From the NCBI RefSeq assembly GCF_002001205.1, contig NZ_MUNZ01000145.1:1-46825 (forward strand): DNA of 46,825 nt. Reading direction: 5' to 3'. The position numbers were made by a program, and so were the translations under genes. Source of the DNA: Hydrogenophaga sp. A37. GTDB lineage: Bacteria; Pseudomonadota; Gammaproteobacteria; Burkholderiales; Burkholderiaceae_C. Positions within the stretch are counted from its first letter, which is position 1. Each line of letters starts with the position of its first letter. Positions 8,003 through 15,085 of the stretch are shown here, in pieces. Under the pieces are notes generated by a model that searched no databases, was not told the DNA's origin, and saw nothing but the letters and a program-made list of their open reading frames with translations.

Positions 8003-8884
8003 GTGTCACCCACCGCTTTTGCCCTCATTGTCCTGGCCGGCCTGATCCACGCCGGCTGGAACATCGTCGCCAAGAAGGCCGGTGGCGACGCGCGCTTCGC
8101 CTTCTTCACCGCCTTCATCATGATGGGCCTGTGGGCGCCGCTGGGCTGGTGGCTGGGGCGCGGCGTTGTCTCGACCTGGGGCCGGGTCGAGTGGACGCTG
8201 GTGATGGCCTCCGGCGTGCTGCACGTCTTCTACTACGTGACCCTGCTGCGCGGCTACCGCAAGGCCGACCTGACCGTGGTCTACCCGCTGGCGCGCGGCT
8301 CGGCGCCGTTGCTGTCGTCGCTGGTGGCCATCGTGTTTCTCGGTGAGCAGATCTCGGCGCTGGGCGTGGCCGGTATCGCGGGCGTGGTGGGCGGGGTGTT
8401 CCTGATCGCTGGCGGCCCTGGCCTGCTGCGCGCGGCGCGCGATCCGGCCGCGCGGCGGCGGGTCCACAAAGGCATGTTCTACGGCGTGCTCACCGGTGCC
8501 TTCATCGCCGCCTATACGGTGGTCGACGGCTACGCGGTGCGATGGGTGCTGATGTCGCCCATCCTCGTGGACTACATGGGCAACTTCGTGCGCGTGGTCT
8601 TGCTCGCCCCCTCGGTGCTGCGCGACCGCGCCACCGCCTGGCAGCTGTGGCAACGCCAGTGGCGCCAGGCCCTGATGGTGGCGGCGGTCAGCCCCGTTGC
8701 CTATGTGCTGGTGCTGTACGCGATGCAGGAGGCGCCGCTGTCTCACGTGGCGCCTGCGCGCGAGGTGTCGATGCTGTTCGCTGCGCTGCTGGGAGGGCAT
8801 TTGCTGGGTGAGGGCGAACGCGGCTCGCGCGTGCTCGGTGCCCTGTGCATCGCCGGCGGTGTGGTGGCCCTGGGCCTGGGTTGA
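8003..8884 (+). CDS. EamA/DMT-family transporter
   Basis: This is an integral membrane protein of about 293 residues with ten predicted hydrophobic helices in two EamA repeats. Typical segments are ALIVLAGLIHAGWNIVAKKA in the first helix, YRKADLTVVYPLARGSAPLL in repeat one and EAPLSHVAPAREVSMLFAALL in repeat two. Members of the drug/metabolite transporter superfamily move small metabolites; the substrate is not predictable. The GTG at 8003 is chosen because the first helix then starts soon after it. A TTG at 7988 is in frame but lies within the preceding terminator zone. It is followed after 5 bases by the DUF429 gene. Confidence 0.85.
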   Translation: MSPTAFALIVLAGLIHAGWNIVAKKAGGDARFAFFTAFIMMGLWAPLGWWLGRGVVSTWGRVEWTLVMASGVLHVFYYVTLLRGYRKADLTVVYPLARGSAPLLSSLVAIVFLGEQISALGVAGIAGVVGGVFLIAGGPGLLRAARDPAARRRVHKGMFYGVLTGAFIAAYTVVDGYAVRWVLMSPILVDYMGNFVRVVLLAPSVLRDRATAWQLWQRQWRQALMVAAVSPVAYVLVLYAMQEAPLSHVAPAREVSMLFAALLGGHLLGEGERGSRVLGALCIAGGVVALGLG

Positions 8885-8889
8885 GTGCG

Positions 8890-9738
8890 ATGACCCTCAC
8901 ACACGCCACCTTGCTGGGCTGTGACTTCACCAGCGCACCGTCGCGCCGCAAGCCCGTCACGCTCGCCGTCGGCCACCACGACCGGGGCCGCGTGGTGCTC
9001 GACGCAGTGGAAACCTTCGAGACGCTGGACAGCTGGCAGGCGCGACTGACGCAGGCCACCGACGGCGGCTGGGTCGGTGGCTTTGACCTGCCCTTCGGCC
9101 TGCCGCGCGAGCTGGTGCAGGCGCTCGACTGGCCCACCGACTGGCTGCCCTGCATGCACCATTACGCCAGCCTCTCGCGAGAGCAGATCCGCGGCAGCTT
9201 CGCGGCGTTCTGCGACGCGCGGCCGGTCGGCGCCAAATTCGCCCACCGTGCCACCGACGGCCCGGCGGGCTCCAGCCCGAGCATGAAGTGGGTCAACCCG
9301 CCGGTGGCCTTCATGCTGCACGCGGGCGTGCCCCGCTTGATCGCGTCGGGAGCGACCCTGCCCGGCCTGCACGACGGCGACCCCGGTCGGGTTGCCCTCG
9401 AGGCCTATCCGGGCCTGCTGGCGCGCAGCGTGCTGGGCCACACCAGCTACAAGAGCGACGACAAGGCCAAGCAGACGCCTGAGCGTCTCATCGCCCGCAA
9501 GACCTTGGTCAACGCGCTGGAAAATGGGCAGGCGCCGCTGCTGCAGGCGGTCGGGTTGCGCCTCAAGCTCAGCCACGCGCAGCGCGATGCATTGGCCGAC
9601 GACGCCAGCGGCGACCGCCTCGATGCCGTGCTCTGCCTGCTGCAGGCGGCCTGGGCGCAGCGGCAACACGAGGCGGGCCATCCCAGCCACGGCTTGCCTG
9701 AATTCGACCCGCTCGAAGGCTGGATCGTCAGCGCTTGA
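8890..9738 (+). CDS. DUF429-family protein (predicted RNase H-like nuclease)
   Basis: The 282-residue product belongs to the DUF429/COG2410 family. The N-terminal LLGCDFTSAPSRRKPVTLA provides the family's first acidic motif. WVGGFDLPFGLPRELV and the C-terminal DRLDAVLCLLQAAWAQ give further acidic positions consistent with an RNase H-like fold. No biochemical role is established for this family member. The ATG at 8890 lies five bases after the transporter stop, giving likely co-transcription. Nothing in the sequence looks broken. Confidence 0.8.
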   Translation: MTLTHATLLGCDFTSAPSRRKPVTLAVGHHDRGRVVLDAVETFETLDSWQARLTQATDGGWVGGFDLPFGLPRELVQALDWPTDWLPCMHHYASLSREQIRGSFAAFCDARPVGAKFAHRATDGPAGSSPSMKWVNPPVAFMLHAGVPRLIASGATLPGLHDGDPGRVALEAYPGLLARSVLGHTSYKSDDKAKQTPERLIARKTLVNALENGQAPLLQAVGLRLKLSHAQRDALADDASGDRLDAVLCLLQAAWAQRQHEAGHPSHGLPEFDPLEGWIVSA

Positions 9739-9745
9739 ACGCGAA

Positions 9746-9830
9746 CACCCCCCGCGCCGCTTCGCGTCACCCCCCTCCAGGGGGCGGCACTGGCCGTCTG
9801 GTGGAGCAGCCCGGCGGTGCCCTGGGCGGC
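9746..9830 (+). repeat. dispersed GC-rich intergenic repeat, copy B
   Basis: Same block order as the other copies: CCCCGCGCCGCTTCGCG, then a CCCCCT-CC-AGGGGG hairpin, then a tail ending GGTGCCCTGGGCGGC. The middle GCCGG hairpin is eroded here. It lies between the DUF429 gene and ribH. Confidence 0.8.
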
Positions 9831-9899
9831 ATCGTTTCATGCGCAGTGGCCTCGCTGAGCCCAGGCTGTTCAGCGCCGCAACGGGTATCCTTGCAGCCC

Positions 9900-10388
9900 A
9901 TGAAACCGACCGAACTCCCCGCTTTGCCCGCCGACCTGCGCTTCGCTTTCGTTGAAGCCTCATGGCACGCCGACATCGTCCACCAGGCGCGTGACGCCTT
10001 CTTTGCCCGCATGGCTGAAGGCGGCGTCGGCCCCGAGCGCATTGATGTGTTCGATGTGCCCGGTGCGTTCGAAATTCCCTTGCATGCCCAGCGTCTGGCG
10101 CGCTCGGGTCGCTACGCTGCCATCGTCGGCAGCGCGCTGGTGGTGGACGACGGCATCTACCGTTTCGACTTCCTCTCTCAGACCGTGCTGCAGGCGCTGA
10201 TGGACGTGCAGCTCGACACCGGTGTGCCCCTGATCTCGGCCGTGCTCACGCCCCATCATTTCCACGAACACGCCGAGCACCGCAAGTACTTCCAGCGCCA
10301 CTTTGCGGTGAAGGGCACCGAGGCCGCCGAGGCCTGTCTACAGACCGTGGCCGGGCTGCAGCGGCTCGGTGCGATGTTGTCTTCGTGA
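9900..10388 (+). CDS. ribH2: 6,7-dimethyl-8-ribityllumazine synthase, RibH2-like
   Basis: This 162-residue protein condenses an aminopyrimidinedione with a four-carbon phosphate to form lumazine, the riboflavin precursor. The motif FDVPGAFEIPLHAQRLARSG is the substrate-binding signature. The catalytic-loop region reads LTPHHFHEHAEHRKYFQRHF in place of the classical GTPVxFGVLTxExxxQAxxR. This matches the type II (RibH2) group known from Brucella and rhizobia. The gene stands alone, without ribBA, ribE or ribD nearby, which suggests it is a second lumazine synthase and the housekeeping copy is elsewhere. The ATG at 9900 gives the normal length for this group. A DUF1161 gene follows at once. Confidence 0.88.
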   Translation: MKPTELPALPADLRFAFVEASWHADIVHQARDAFFARMAEGGVGPERIDVFDVPGAFEIPLHAQRLARSGRYAAIVGSALVVDDGIYRFDFLSQTVLQALMDVQLDTGVPLISAVLTPHHFHEHAEHRKYFQRHFAVKGTEAAEACLQTVAGLQRLGAMLSS

Positions 10389-10399
10389 CGGGCGGCGAC

Positions 10400-10756
10400 A
10401 TGACGACAAAGTCTCTGTGTGTTCTGGGTCTGGGTCTGCTGGCCCCAGCGGCGTGGGCCGCCGACATCTGCGAACCACTGCGCGAGCAGATCGAGGTTCA
10501 GATCGCCGCCACCGGCACCACGGGCTTCGCGGTGATCGTCGTCGATGCCGACGCGGAAGTGGCGGGCAAGGTGGTCGGCACCTGCGCCATGGGTGCGCGC
10601 AAGCTGGTTTATGTGCGGGCGGGCGGGACCCCTATGGGCGCCAAGATGGTCCGACCCGTGGCGGCACCGCCGGTCGCGCGCGGCAAGGACGCCGACATGA
10701 TCACCGAGTGCCGCGACGGCACGGTGGTGCGCGGCAACGCGAACTGCAAGCCGTAA
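10400..10756 (+). CDS. small secreted DUF1161 protein
   Basis: The product is about 118 residues with a signal peptide (MTTKSLCVLGLGLLAPAAWA, cleavage before ADIC). The mature part has the DUF1161 layout: Cys at the start (CEPLREQIEVQI), then GFAVIVVDADAE and VVGTCAMGARKLVYVRA, and a Cys near the end (ITECRDG). E. coli YnfD belongs to this family; its function is not known. An alternative GTG start at 10385 overlaps the ribH2 stop, but the ATG at 10400 gives the better signal peptide. It probably lies on the same transcript as ribH2. Confidence 0.8.
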   Translation: MTTKSLCVLGLGLLAPAAWAADICEPLREQIEVQIAATGTTGFAVIVVDADAEVAGKVVGTCAMGARKLVYVRAGGTPMGAKMVRPVAAPPVARGKDADMITECRDGTVVRGNANCKP

Positions 10757-10765
10757 ACCGTAACC

Positions 10766-10850
10766 CACCCCCGCCGCGCTTCGCGCGACCCCCTCCAAGG
10801 GGGCGGCACTGGCCGTCCGGCGAAGCCGGCCCGGCGGTGCCCTGGGCGGC
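10766..10850 (+). repeat. dispersed GC-rich intergenic repeat, copy C
   Basis: This is the most complete copy. In order it has CGCG-CTT-CGCG, a CCCCCT-CCA-AGGGGG hairpin, CCGGC-GAA-GCCGG, and the tail ending GGTGCCCTGGGCGGC. It sits between convergent genes (DUF1161 and the crotonase). Confidence 0.85.
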
Positions 10851-10856
10851 CGCGGA

Positions 10857-11702
10857 TTAACCCAGCTCTTTGAACGACTGCAGCGCCGACAGCGGCGCGA
10901 ACTGCCCGGCGCGTTTCTCTTTCATGGCCATGATCGACTCGCGCACGTGCGCGTTGCTCCAGATCGCGCCTTGCAGCCAGCCCATCTGGCGCAGGCTGTC
11001 TTCCACCGAGTGGTCGCGCGCGTAGGTCACGGCCTGCTTGGTGCCCCACATCGCAATCGGCGGTTTGGCCGCAATCTCTTTCGCGCATTGAAGCGCGGCG
11101 GCCAGCATGGCCTCCGCCGTGTCGAACACCTCGTTCACCAGCCCATAGGCAAGCGCGCGCTGGGCCGGCAGGCGTCGGCCGGTGTAGGCCATCTCTTTCA
11201 CCACCGCGAACGGGATCAGCTTCGGTAACCGCTGTAGCGTGCCCACGTCGGCCACCATGCCGATGTTGATTTCCTGAATGCAGAAAAACGCGTCGGCCGT
11301 GGCGTAGCGGATGCAGGCGGCGGTGACCATGTCCACCGCGCCGCCGATGCAGCCGCCCTGGATGGCGCAGATCACCGGGCAACGCAGGTTCTCGATCTTG
11401 GTGAAGGTGGCCTGCATGTCGCTCAGCAGGTCGAAGATGGCGGCGCGGCCTTCGGGGCTCTGGTCGTCCATGGCGATGGCGCCGCTGAAGGTTTCGAGCG
11501 CCATGCCAGCGCTGAAGTGCTTGCCGGTGCTGCTGATCACCAGCGCGCGCGCCGTGCCTTCGGTGTGCAGTTGCGTCAGCACCTCGTCCAGCTCGCGCCA
11601 GAAGGTCGGGTGCATGGTGTTCATCGCCTCGGGTCGGTTGAGCACCAGGTGGGCGACGTGGTCTTCAGTCGAGCTCAGGGAAAAGCAGGTCGGTGTGTTC
11701 AT
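10857..11702 (-). CDS. enoyl-CoA hydratase/isomerase family, likely delta3,5-delta2,4-dienoyl-CoA isomerase
   Basis: The 281-residue crotonase-fold protein has the oxyanion-hole segments HFSAGMALE and GGCIGGAVDMV. The block EINIGMVADVGTLQRLPKLI closely resembles the dienoyl-CoA isomerase ECH1 group. Three acidic residues (Asp124, Glu144, Asp152) show the same 20- and 8-residue spacing as the catalytic Asp176/Glu196/Asp204 of rat ECH1. The likely reaction is shifting 3,5-dienoyl-CoA to 2,4-dienoyl-CoA during beta-oxidation of unsaturated fatty acids. Its ATG lies inside the last 38 bases of dinB, in a different frame, so it is probably translated from the dinB transcript. A plain enoyl-CoA hydratase role is less likely given the residue pattern. 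Confidence 0.87.
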   Translation of the reverse strand: MNTPTCFSLSSTEDHVAHLVLNRPEAMNTMHPTFWRELDEVLTQLHTEGTARALVISSTGKHFSAGMALETFSGAIAMDDQSPEGRAAIFDLLSDMQATFTKIENLRCPVICAIQGGCIGGAVDMVTAACIRYATADAFFCIQEINIGMVADVGTLQRLPKLIPFAVVKEMAYTGRRLPAQRALAYGLVNEVFDTAEAMLAAALQCAKEIAAKPPIAMWGTKQAVTYARDHSVEDSLRQMGWLQGAIWSNAHVRESIMAMKEKRAGQFAPLSALQSFKELG

Positions 11703-12963
11703 CGGTGGCCTTGTCTCTCAGGGTGCGGGTGGGGTGGCTTTCACTGTAGCCCGAGGTCTCGTCGCTCTCTGTCCCGGGCTTGACGAGCTTGCCCACGCGC
11801 ACCCCCAGCAGGCGGATGCGCCGGCCCAGGTCCACGCGCTTGAGGCACAGGCCCGCCTGGCGGCGGATGGTGGCGGCGTCGTCGGTGAAATGGTCAATGG
11901 TCACGTCGCGCGTCACGCTCTGGAAGTTGTCGTAACGCAGCTTGATGCCGATGGTCTTGCCCGCGTAGCCTTTGCGCTGCAGGTCGTCGGCCACCTGCTC
12001 GCACAGCCGCGTGAACACCGCGCCCAGCTCGGTGCGGTCGCGCACCGCGTGCAGGTCGCGCTCGAAGGTGGTCTCGCGGCTCATGCTCACCGGTTCGCTC
12101 TCGGTCACCACCGGGCGCGCATCGCGGCCCCAGCTCACTTCGTGCAGCCAGTGGCCATAGCTCTTGCCGAAGGTCTCGATCAGCCAGCGGGGATCGCGCG
12201 CCGCCAGGTCGCCGATGGTGTGGATGCCGTGGCCTTGCAGCTTTTCATCGGCCTTGGGGCCCACGCCGTTGACCTTGCGGCAAGGCAGGGGCCAGATCTT
12301 CGCTTCCAGGTCGTCGGGCCAGACGATGCTGATGCCGTTGGGCTTGTTGAATTCGCTCGCCATCTTGGCGATCAGCTTGTTGGGCGCCACGCCGATGGAG
12401 CAGGTGATGCCGGTGGCCTGGAAGATGCTCTTCTGAATCAGCCGCGCCAACACGCGACCGCCCTCGCGCTGGCCGCCGGGCACGTGGGTGAAGTCGATGT
12501 AGACCTCGTCCACGCCGCGGTCTTCCATCACCGGTGCGATCTCCAGGATGGTGCTTTTGAACAGGCGCGAGATGCGGCGCACCTCGTCAAAGTCCACCGG
12601 CAGCAGAATCGCCTGCGGGCAGAGCTTGGCCGCTTTCATCAGCCCCATGGCCGAGCCCACGCCGAACTGGCGCGCGGGGTAGGTGGCGGTGGTGATGACG
12701 CCGCGCCCGGTGTAGCTGGCGAGGCGGGGGAAAAAGTCGAGCGGGACGCGTGAAAGGTCGCCGTCGGACCAGTCGCGCTCCGGGTAGGCTTCGCGCAGGC
12801 GGGCGAGCACGTCGTCTTCGCGTCGCCGTCCGCCGCCAATCACCACCGGCAGGCCCTTGAGCTGGGGGTAGCGCAGCAACTCCACCGACGCGAAAAACGC
12901 GTCCATGTCCAGGTGCGCGATGCGGCGGGGCAGGGGAGCGGGTGGGGTGGCGGGAGCGGACAC
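11665..12963 (-). CDS. dinB: DNA polymerase IV (Y-family), DinB
   Basis: This 432-residue Y-family polymerase carries out translesion synthesis. Visible motifs are IAHLDMDAFFASVE (first metal Asp), RGVDEVYIDFT (catalytic Asp-Glu), SIGVAPNKLIAKMASEFNKP and the helix-hairpin-helix NGVGPKADEKL. A segment of about 45 residues after VVIGGGRRREDD, before RGVITTATYPARQFG, is longer than in E. coli DinB. I recall this insertion as common in Burkholderiales homologues. The start is a GTG at 12963. No LexA box was obvious upstream. The 3' end overlaps the crotonase start. Confidence 0.92.
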   Translation of the reverse strand: MSAPATPPAPLPRRIAHLDMDAFFASVELLRYPQLKGLPVVIGGGRRREDDVLARLREAYPERDWSDGDLSRVPLDFFPRLASYTGRGVITTATYPARQFGVGSAMGLMKAAKLCPQAILLPVDFDEVRRISRLFKSTILEIAPVMEDRGVDEVYIDFTHVPGGQREGGRVLARLIQKSIFQATGITCSIGVAPNKLIAKMASEFNKPNGISIVWPDDLEAKIWPLPCRKVNGVGPKADEKLQGHGIHTIGDLAARDPRWLIETFGKSYGHWLHEVSWGRDARPVVTESEPVSMSRETTFERDLHAVRDRTELGAVFTRLCEQVADDLQRKGYAGKTIGIKLRYDNFQSVTRDVTIDHFTDDAATIRRQAGLCLKRVDLGRRIRLLGVRVGKLVKPGTESDETSGYSESHPTRTLRDKATDEHTDLLFPELD

Positions 12964-13028
12964 GGTGGCCCGAGCATATCGCCGCCCGGCAGCATGCGCG
13001 GCGTCGCGCGCGAAAGAGGTTCAGTCCC

Positions 13029-13568
13029 TCAAATCGCCTTGTGCACCAGCGCACCCTTGAACAGCCAGGGCAGGCGAGGGCCCTGGGTTTCCGGTACGCC
13101 GCCTTTGGCCTCCACGCTGATCGCCAGCTGGCCAATGCCCGCCAGCGAGGCTTCTTTGGCAGGCAGTTGCAGGGTCTTGTATTTGCTCTCGATCACACCC
13201 AGCGAACGCGGTGGCTTGTCGCCATCGAGCGCCCAGAGCTGCATGCTGTCTTCGCGGCCTTCTTTCACCTCGTTGAGGCGCTCCAGCTGCAGCAAGCCGG
13301 TCTGCGGGTCCATGGTCACGAGCATGGCCGGCTGTTGCTGATCGTCGAGCAGCACCGCAAGGTGGCGGATCTGCGGCACCGTGGCGACCTTGGCCTGCAA
13401 GTGGCGGATCTGTGCCTTGAGCTGTTCGGTCATGCTGGCGCTCGCGGCCCAACCGATGAGCAGAACCAGCATCAGGAAGATGGCCAGTGCCCGCCACCAA
13501 GGTGAGACGCGGCGTTTGCCTGGAGCGGGGCTGGTCGCGGGGGGATTTTCAGTGTGCGAATCGTTCAT
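13029..13568 (-). CDS. membrane-anchored RskA-like (anti-sigma C-terminal domain) protein
   Basis: The 179-residue protein has a short Pro-rich cytosolic N-terminus and one transmembrane helix (WWRALAIFLMLVLLIGWAA, about residues 24-42). A periplasmic region follows that resembles the anti-sigma-K factor RskA C-terminal domain: DSMQLWALDGDKPPRSLGVI, GIGQLAISVEAKGG and a terminal WLFKGALV. The usual N-terminal zinc-binding anti-sigma domain is absent and no ECF sigma factor gene adjoins it, so it is not a normal anti-sigma factor. The function is unknown. The gene runs opposite to the membrane signalling gene that starts 160 bp away, and the two share a divergent promoter region. Confidence 0.7.
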   Translation of the reverse strand: MNDSHTENPPATSPAPGKRRVSPWWRALAIFLMLVLLIGWAASASMTEQLKAQIRHLQAKVATVPQIRHLAVLLDDQQQPAMLVTMDPQTGLLQLERLNEVKEGREDSMQLWALDGDKPPRSLGVIESKYKTLQLPAKEASLAGIGQLAISVEAKGGVPETQGPRLPWLFKGALVHKAI

Positions 13569-13659
13569 GCTCGAAGTATGCCTCCCCGATGTTCAGGACT
13601 TGCCCCTAAGCTTGAGTGGGGTCTGACGTTGCCCGTACACTGCGGCGCTTCGGAAAGGC

Positions 13660-13716
13660 CACCGAATGCCGATTCTCCCGGTGTTCGGTGCTATAGAACC
13701 GCTAGTAACCACCGAA
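13660..13716. promoter_or_regulatory. three CACCGAA/TTCGGTG half-sites upstream of the degenerate GGDEF gene
   Basis: CACCGAA occurs at 13660-13666, its inverse TTCGGTG at 13684-13690, and CACCGAA again at 13710-13716, with roughly 24-26 bp between centres. The array ends 11 bases before the ATG at 13728 and lies in a divergent intergenic region. It could be an operator or form mRNA hairpins; no regulator is assigned. Confidence 0.4.
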
Positions 13717-13727
13717 CGAATCTCAAC

Positions 13728-14984
13728 ATGCAGGCCAACGAAATGGCCATCTGGTCTGCCATGGCGGGTGTCCTGCTGACGCTGGCCGTGGTGGCGACGA
13801 TGGATGTGGCTTCACGGCCCACACTGCCGGCCGCGCGCTTGTGGCTGAGCATGGTGCTCACCGGCGGAGCCTGCATCCTGATGTCCGGTCTGCCCGAGGC
13901 CCTTTGGGCGTCCTGGAACGAGATCGACTGGCTGCCGTTGAAGGCCACGCTGGGGCCGCTGTGCGGCGCGCTGGCGATGAGCTACCTCGGGCACTGGTCG
14001 GGCCTGCGCCGTGAAGACCAACTGGTGCGGCGCATGATGGGGCCGGGCGCGTCGGCGCTCATTGTCGGCACCTTCCTCCTGCTGGGCCTGGTGGTCGCGG
14101 GCGTGCCCGACGACACCGTGCTGTTGCTGACGGCGGCCATCAACAGCCTGGCGGTGCTGATGGGTGTGCTGATCGCGGTGCGCAGCGTGACGCTGGGCGA
14201 CCAGCTGTCGCGGTGGATGGTGCTGGCCTGCCTCTGCCTGGCGCAGATGACGGCCGGCCTGTACGGCAAGGGACTGAGCCTGGACATGGGCAACGCCTAC
14301 TGGGCACTGACCGCGTGCGCCACCGTCGGCTACTTCACCACCGTGATCGTGCTGGTGCGCATGCGCAACAGCCAACTGCGCCGACTGAGGCGCCAGGCCG
14401 CCGGACAGATGCCGTTGATGGACCCGCTGAACCTGCCCTGCGGTGCCCAGCTGGTGACCCGCGTCGAGGACGCGCTCTGGCGCAGCCAGCGCATGGGCCG
14501 CCCCTGCCTGGTGGTCGCGGTGTCGGTGTCCAACCTGTACGCCTACCGCGAGTCGCCGGTCCCGGACCCGGTGGGCGAAATCCTGGTGGCCCTTTCGGCG
14601 CGCATCCGCCAGTTGGTGGGCTTCCGGAACGTCGTGGGCCTGTACCACCAGCGCTGCTTCGTGCTGGCCATCTCGGCGGTGCAGGACGCGCAGCGCGCCG
14701 AGTTGGTGACTGAACGGGTGTTGCGTGAGCTGCGGATGTCGGTGAACGTCGGCCCCGACCCGCTCTCGCTGCCATTCCAGCCGGAGGTGGCGATCGGCGT
14801 GGTCGAGGTGCCGGCAGGGACTGAGGACGCCGCAGCGGTCCGGGTCATCAACCTAGCCGAGCAGCTGGCGCTGCGCGCGCAAGACGAACCCGAGCGGGCG
14901 CTGCGGCGCACCTGGGCGTTGCGCCCGGACACCCCGGTGGCGCTGGCTTCCTGGCTCGCAGAGACCCAGCCCGCCAGCCTTTGA
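13728..14984 (+). CDS. membrane protein with degenerate GGDEF domain
   Basis: The 418-residue product has an N-terminal membrane part with about seven hydrophobic helices (residues ~8-210). A linker of Arg/Gln residues follows, then a cytoplasmic domain with the outline of a GGDEF domain (start near DPLNLPCGAQLVTRVEDAL). At the expected catalytic site (about residues 306-310) the GGDEF signature is replaced by YHQRC, followed by FVLAIS, which still fits the strand after GGDEF. It is therefore unlikely to make c-di-GMP and may act as a receptor or protein-interaction module. The ATG at 13728 begins the first helix. The BLUF-like gene 15086-16099 follows on the same strand, about 100 bp later. 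The fold assignment is from pattern only. Confidence 0.7.
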   Translation: MQANEMAIWSAMAGVLLTLAVVATMDVASRPTLPAARLWLSMVLTGGACILMSGLPEALWASWNEIDWLPLKATLGPLCGALAMSYLGHWSGLRREDQLVRRMMGPGASALIVGTFLLLGLVVAGVPDDTVLLLTAAINSLAVLMGVLIAVRSVTLGDQLSRWMVLACLCLAQMTAGLYGKGLSLDMGNAYWALTACATVGYFTTVIVLVRMRNSQLRRLRRQAAGQMPLMDPLNLPCGAQLVTRVEDALWRSQRMGRPCLVVAVSVSNLYAYRESPVPDPVGEILVALSARIRQLVGFRNVVGLYHQRCFVLAISAVQDAQRAELVTERVLRELRMSVNVGPDPLSLPFQPEVAIGVVEVPAGTEDAAAVRVINLAEQLALRAQDEPERALRRTWALRPDTPVALASWLAETQPASL

Positions 14985-15085
14985 GGCCGGGCCGGCGCCT
15001 GCCGCCGCTGCAAAAACCCTGCGGGGCATGACATCGTGCACATCCCGTCTGCGGCCGCCTGGTCGATACAGGGGGACAATTTCTC

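Noticed and set aside
9831..9899. FMN riboswitch upstream of ribH2
   Set aside because: No conserved RFN-element core is visible in the short leader, and the space before the gene is largely taken by the dispersed repeat.
11311..12753. Long plus-strand frame opposite dinB
   Set aside because: DinB catalytic motifs fix the minus strand as coding; the plus-strand translation has no domain.
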